DNA from: CAZFHA01 sp964518595
GTDB taxonomy: Bacteria; Bacillota; Clostridia; Saccharofermentanales; Saccharofermentanaceae
Direction of reading: 5' to 3'
Length of the DNA: 64,000 nucleotides
NCBI GenBank assembly: GCA_964518595.1
Contig: CAZFHA010000011.1
Span: forward strand, 47,695-111,694
Part shown: positions 62,807 to 64,000 of the stretch, piece by piece
Layout of the letters: each line of letters opens with the position of its first letter
Numbering within the stretch: position 1 is the stretch's first letter
Translations under genes and position numbers: made by a program
Notes under the pieces: generated by a model
What the model was told of the DNA's origin: nothing
What the model saw: the letters and a program-made list of their open reading frames with translations, nothing else
The model's database searches: none

Positions 62807-63814
62807 TTAGCCGTCAATCTTAGCCATGTGCTCAATCAACATGAGAACCTTGTTGGAATAGCCCCACTCATTGTCATACCAAGAAATTAGCTTAACAAAG
62901 TTAGGATTGAGAGCAATACCAGCGTCAGCATCAAAGATAGATGTGCGAGCATCGTGAATGAAGTCAGAAGAAACTACCAGATCCTCTGTATATCCAAGAA
63001 TGCCTTTCAAAGGACCTTCAGAAGCCTTCTTAACAGCTTCTTTGATCTCGTCATAAGTAGCACCCTTCTCCAAACGAACGGTTAAATCAACAACGGATAC
63101 GTCAGCTGTAGGTACACGGAAAGCCATACCGGTCAACTTACCGTTGAGCTCAGGAATAACTTTACCAACAGCCTTAGCCGCACCAGTAGAAGAAGGAATG
63201 ATGTTGAAAGCAGCACCACGTCCACCTCTCCAGTCCTTCTTTGAAGGGCCGTCAACGGTCTTCTGTGTAGCAGTAGTAGCGTGTACTGTTGTCATAAGTC
63301 CTTCTACGATACCAAAGTTATCATTGATAACCTTAGCCAAAGGAGCCAGACAGTTTGTTGTACAAGAAGCATTTGAAACAACCTTCATATCCTTGTTGTA
63401 CTTGTCTTCGTTAACACCCATAACGAACATAGGTGCATCAGCAGAAGGAGCAGAAATAACAACCTTCTTAGCACCACCGACTAAGTGAGCGGAAGCTTTC
63501 TCAACTGTGGTGTAAACACCGGTTGACTCTACAATATAATCTGCACCGACGGACTTCCAATCGATTTGTGCAGCATCCATGCAGGCAAAAACTTTGATCT
63601 TCTTACCATTTACAACGATAAAATCTGATCCAACTTCAATAGTCCCTTCAAATCTACCATGTACGGTGTCGTACTTGAGCATATACTCCATATACTCTGG
63701 GTCAATAAAGGGATCGTTGATTCCAACAACTTCGATGTTGGGGTTAGTTACCGATGCACGGAAAGTTAGACGCCCGATACGACCAAATCCATTGATTCCA
63801 ACTTTAACTGCCAT
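62807..63814 (-). CDS. gap: Glyceraldehyde-3-phosphate dehydrogenase
   Basis: The 335-residue enzyme begins MAVKVGINGFGRIGR, has the catalytic cysteine C151 in SNASCTTNCL, and ends with YDNEWGYSNKV. It oxidises glyceraldehyde 3-phosphate with NAD and phosphate in glycolysis. I chose the ATG at 63814 behind TTAGGAGGAATACAC; a longer frame to 63877 would add a leader foreign to the family. The gene appears monocistronic, ended by a terminator. Confidence 0.97.
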   Translation of the reverse strand: MAVKVGINGFGRIGRLTFRASVTNPNIEVVGINDPFIDPEYMEYMLKYDTVHGRFEGTIEVGSDFIVVNGKKIKVFACMDAAQIDWKSVGADYIVESTGVYTTVEKASAHLVGGAKKVVISAPSADAPMFVMGVNEDKYNKDMKVVSNASCTTNCLAPLAKVINDNFGIVEGLMTTVHATTATQKTVDGPSKKDWRGGRGAAFNIIPSSTGAAKAVGKVIPELNGKLTGMAFRVPTADVSVVDLTVRLEKGATYDEIKEAVKKASEGPLKGILGYTEDLVVSSDFIHDARTSIFDADAGIALNPNFVKLISWYDNEWGYSNKVLMLIEHMAKIDG

Positions 63815-64000
63815 GTGTATTCCTCCTAATATTCCCTGCAAAGGGTTATTACTATACTTCTGATGCCTTTGTAGCACCGCTAAAATTTTAACCTAATCCC
63901 CTTCATATTACAATAAGAGAAGATTAAAATTTTCAGTTTTTTCGTTTGAGTAAATTCCTAAAGTAAATGCAACAGTAGCAAGAGGAGTGGCATTTAGTGT
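63815..64000. other. Upstream region of gap
   Basis: The 186 bp before gap hold a strong ribosome binding site and an AT-rich stretch with TATAGT near 63849-63854 (minus) that could be a -10 box. No convincing -35 or gene is seen. Confidence 0.35.

Noticed and set aside
1..64000. CRISPR arrays, tRNA/rRNA genes, insertion sequences, prophage
   Set aside because: No spaced direct repeats, no cloverleaf or rRNA stretches, and no transposase or phage proteins were seen on reading both strands.

Overview
The window looks like a chromosomal segment of an anaerobic Bacillota bacterium of the Clostridia. The grounds are strong AGGAGG-type ribosome binding sites, frequent TTG and GTG starts, lipoprotein signal peptides, YesM/YesN-type two-component regulation, long-form HPF, PcrA, PadR regulators and an NapH-like ferredoxin. 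I cannot name the genus. I see no rRNA, tRNA, CRISPR array, insertion sequence or prophage gene.

Positions 1-18.9 kb hold one long minus-strand glycan-utilisation operon with a divergent AraC-type regulator. It begins with a sugar-binding lipoprotein and two CUT1 ABC permeases (no ATPase in the window). It continues through a GH67/GH20-like hydrolase candidate, a heparinase-like protein, a HEAT-repeat protein, a carbon-nitrogen hydrolase, a GH116 beta-glycosidase, an MFS transporter, two Gfo/Idh/MocA proteins and a UroD-fold protein, and ends in a GH31 enzyme cut by the window edge. No enzyme has a visible signal peptide, so the glycan is probably imported and dismantled in the cytoplasm. From 19.0 to 21.3 kb lie a DUF3829-like lipoprotein, an alpha-toroid protein and a 29-codon flavodoxin stub.

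From 21.6 to 30.2 kb, plus strand, there is a second sugar locus: another UroD-fold protein, an RbsA-type ATPase, two RbsC-type permeases, an RhaS/LsrB-like binding lipoprotein, and a YesM/YesN sensor-regulator pair. Facing it at 30.3-34.4 kb are a peptidase T-like enzyme, a YjbQ protein, L-fucose mutarotase and L-fucose isomerase. Fucose is therefore a candidate substrate for the transporter, but no fuculokinase or aldolase is present.

From 34.6 to 49.5 kb come a PadR/DUF1700-like/DUF4097 envelope operon, an ECF sigma and putative anti-sigma pair followed by a VWA lipoprotein, an unusual amylomaltase lacking its nucleophile next to an NYN-domain protein, release factor 3, a second PadR regulator, a TetR/DUF6323/DUF6179 operon with a large perfect palindromic operator, a membrane ferredoxin and a DUF2500 protein. 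From 49.5 kb to the end is mostly minus-strand housekeeping: threonine synthase, folylpolyglutamate synthase, GtrA, a large cell-wall protein, two HD-domain nucleotide phosphohydrolases, PcrA, HPF, a zinc-ribbon protein and GAPDH.

The strongest candidate for an undescribed system is the 17.8-kb operon, linked to the second sugar locus by divergent UroD-fold proteins that lack the usual methyltransferase zinc ligands. All family assignments come from reading motifs; no database search was run.
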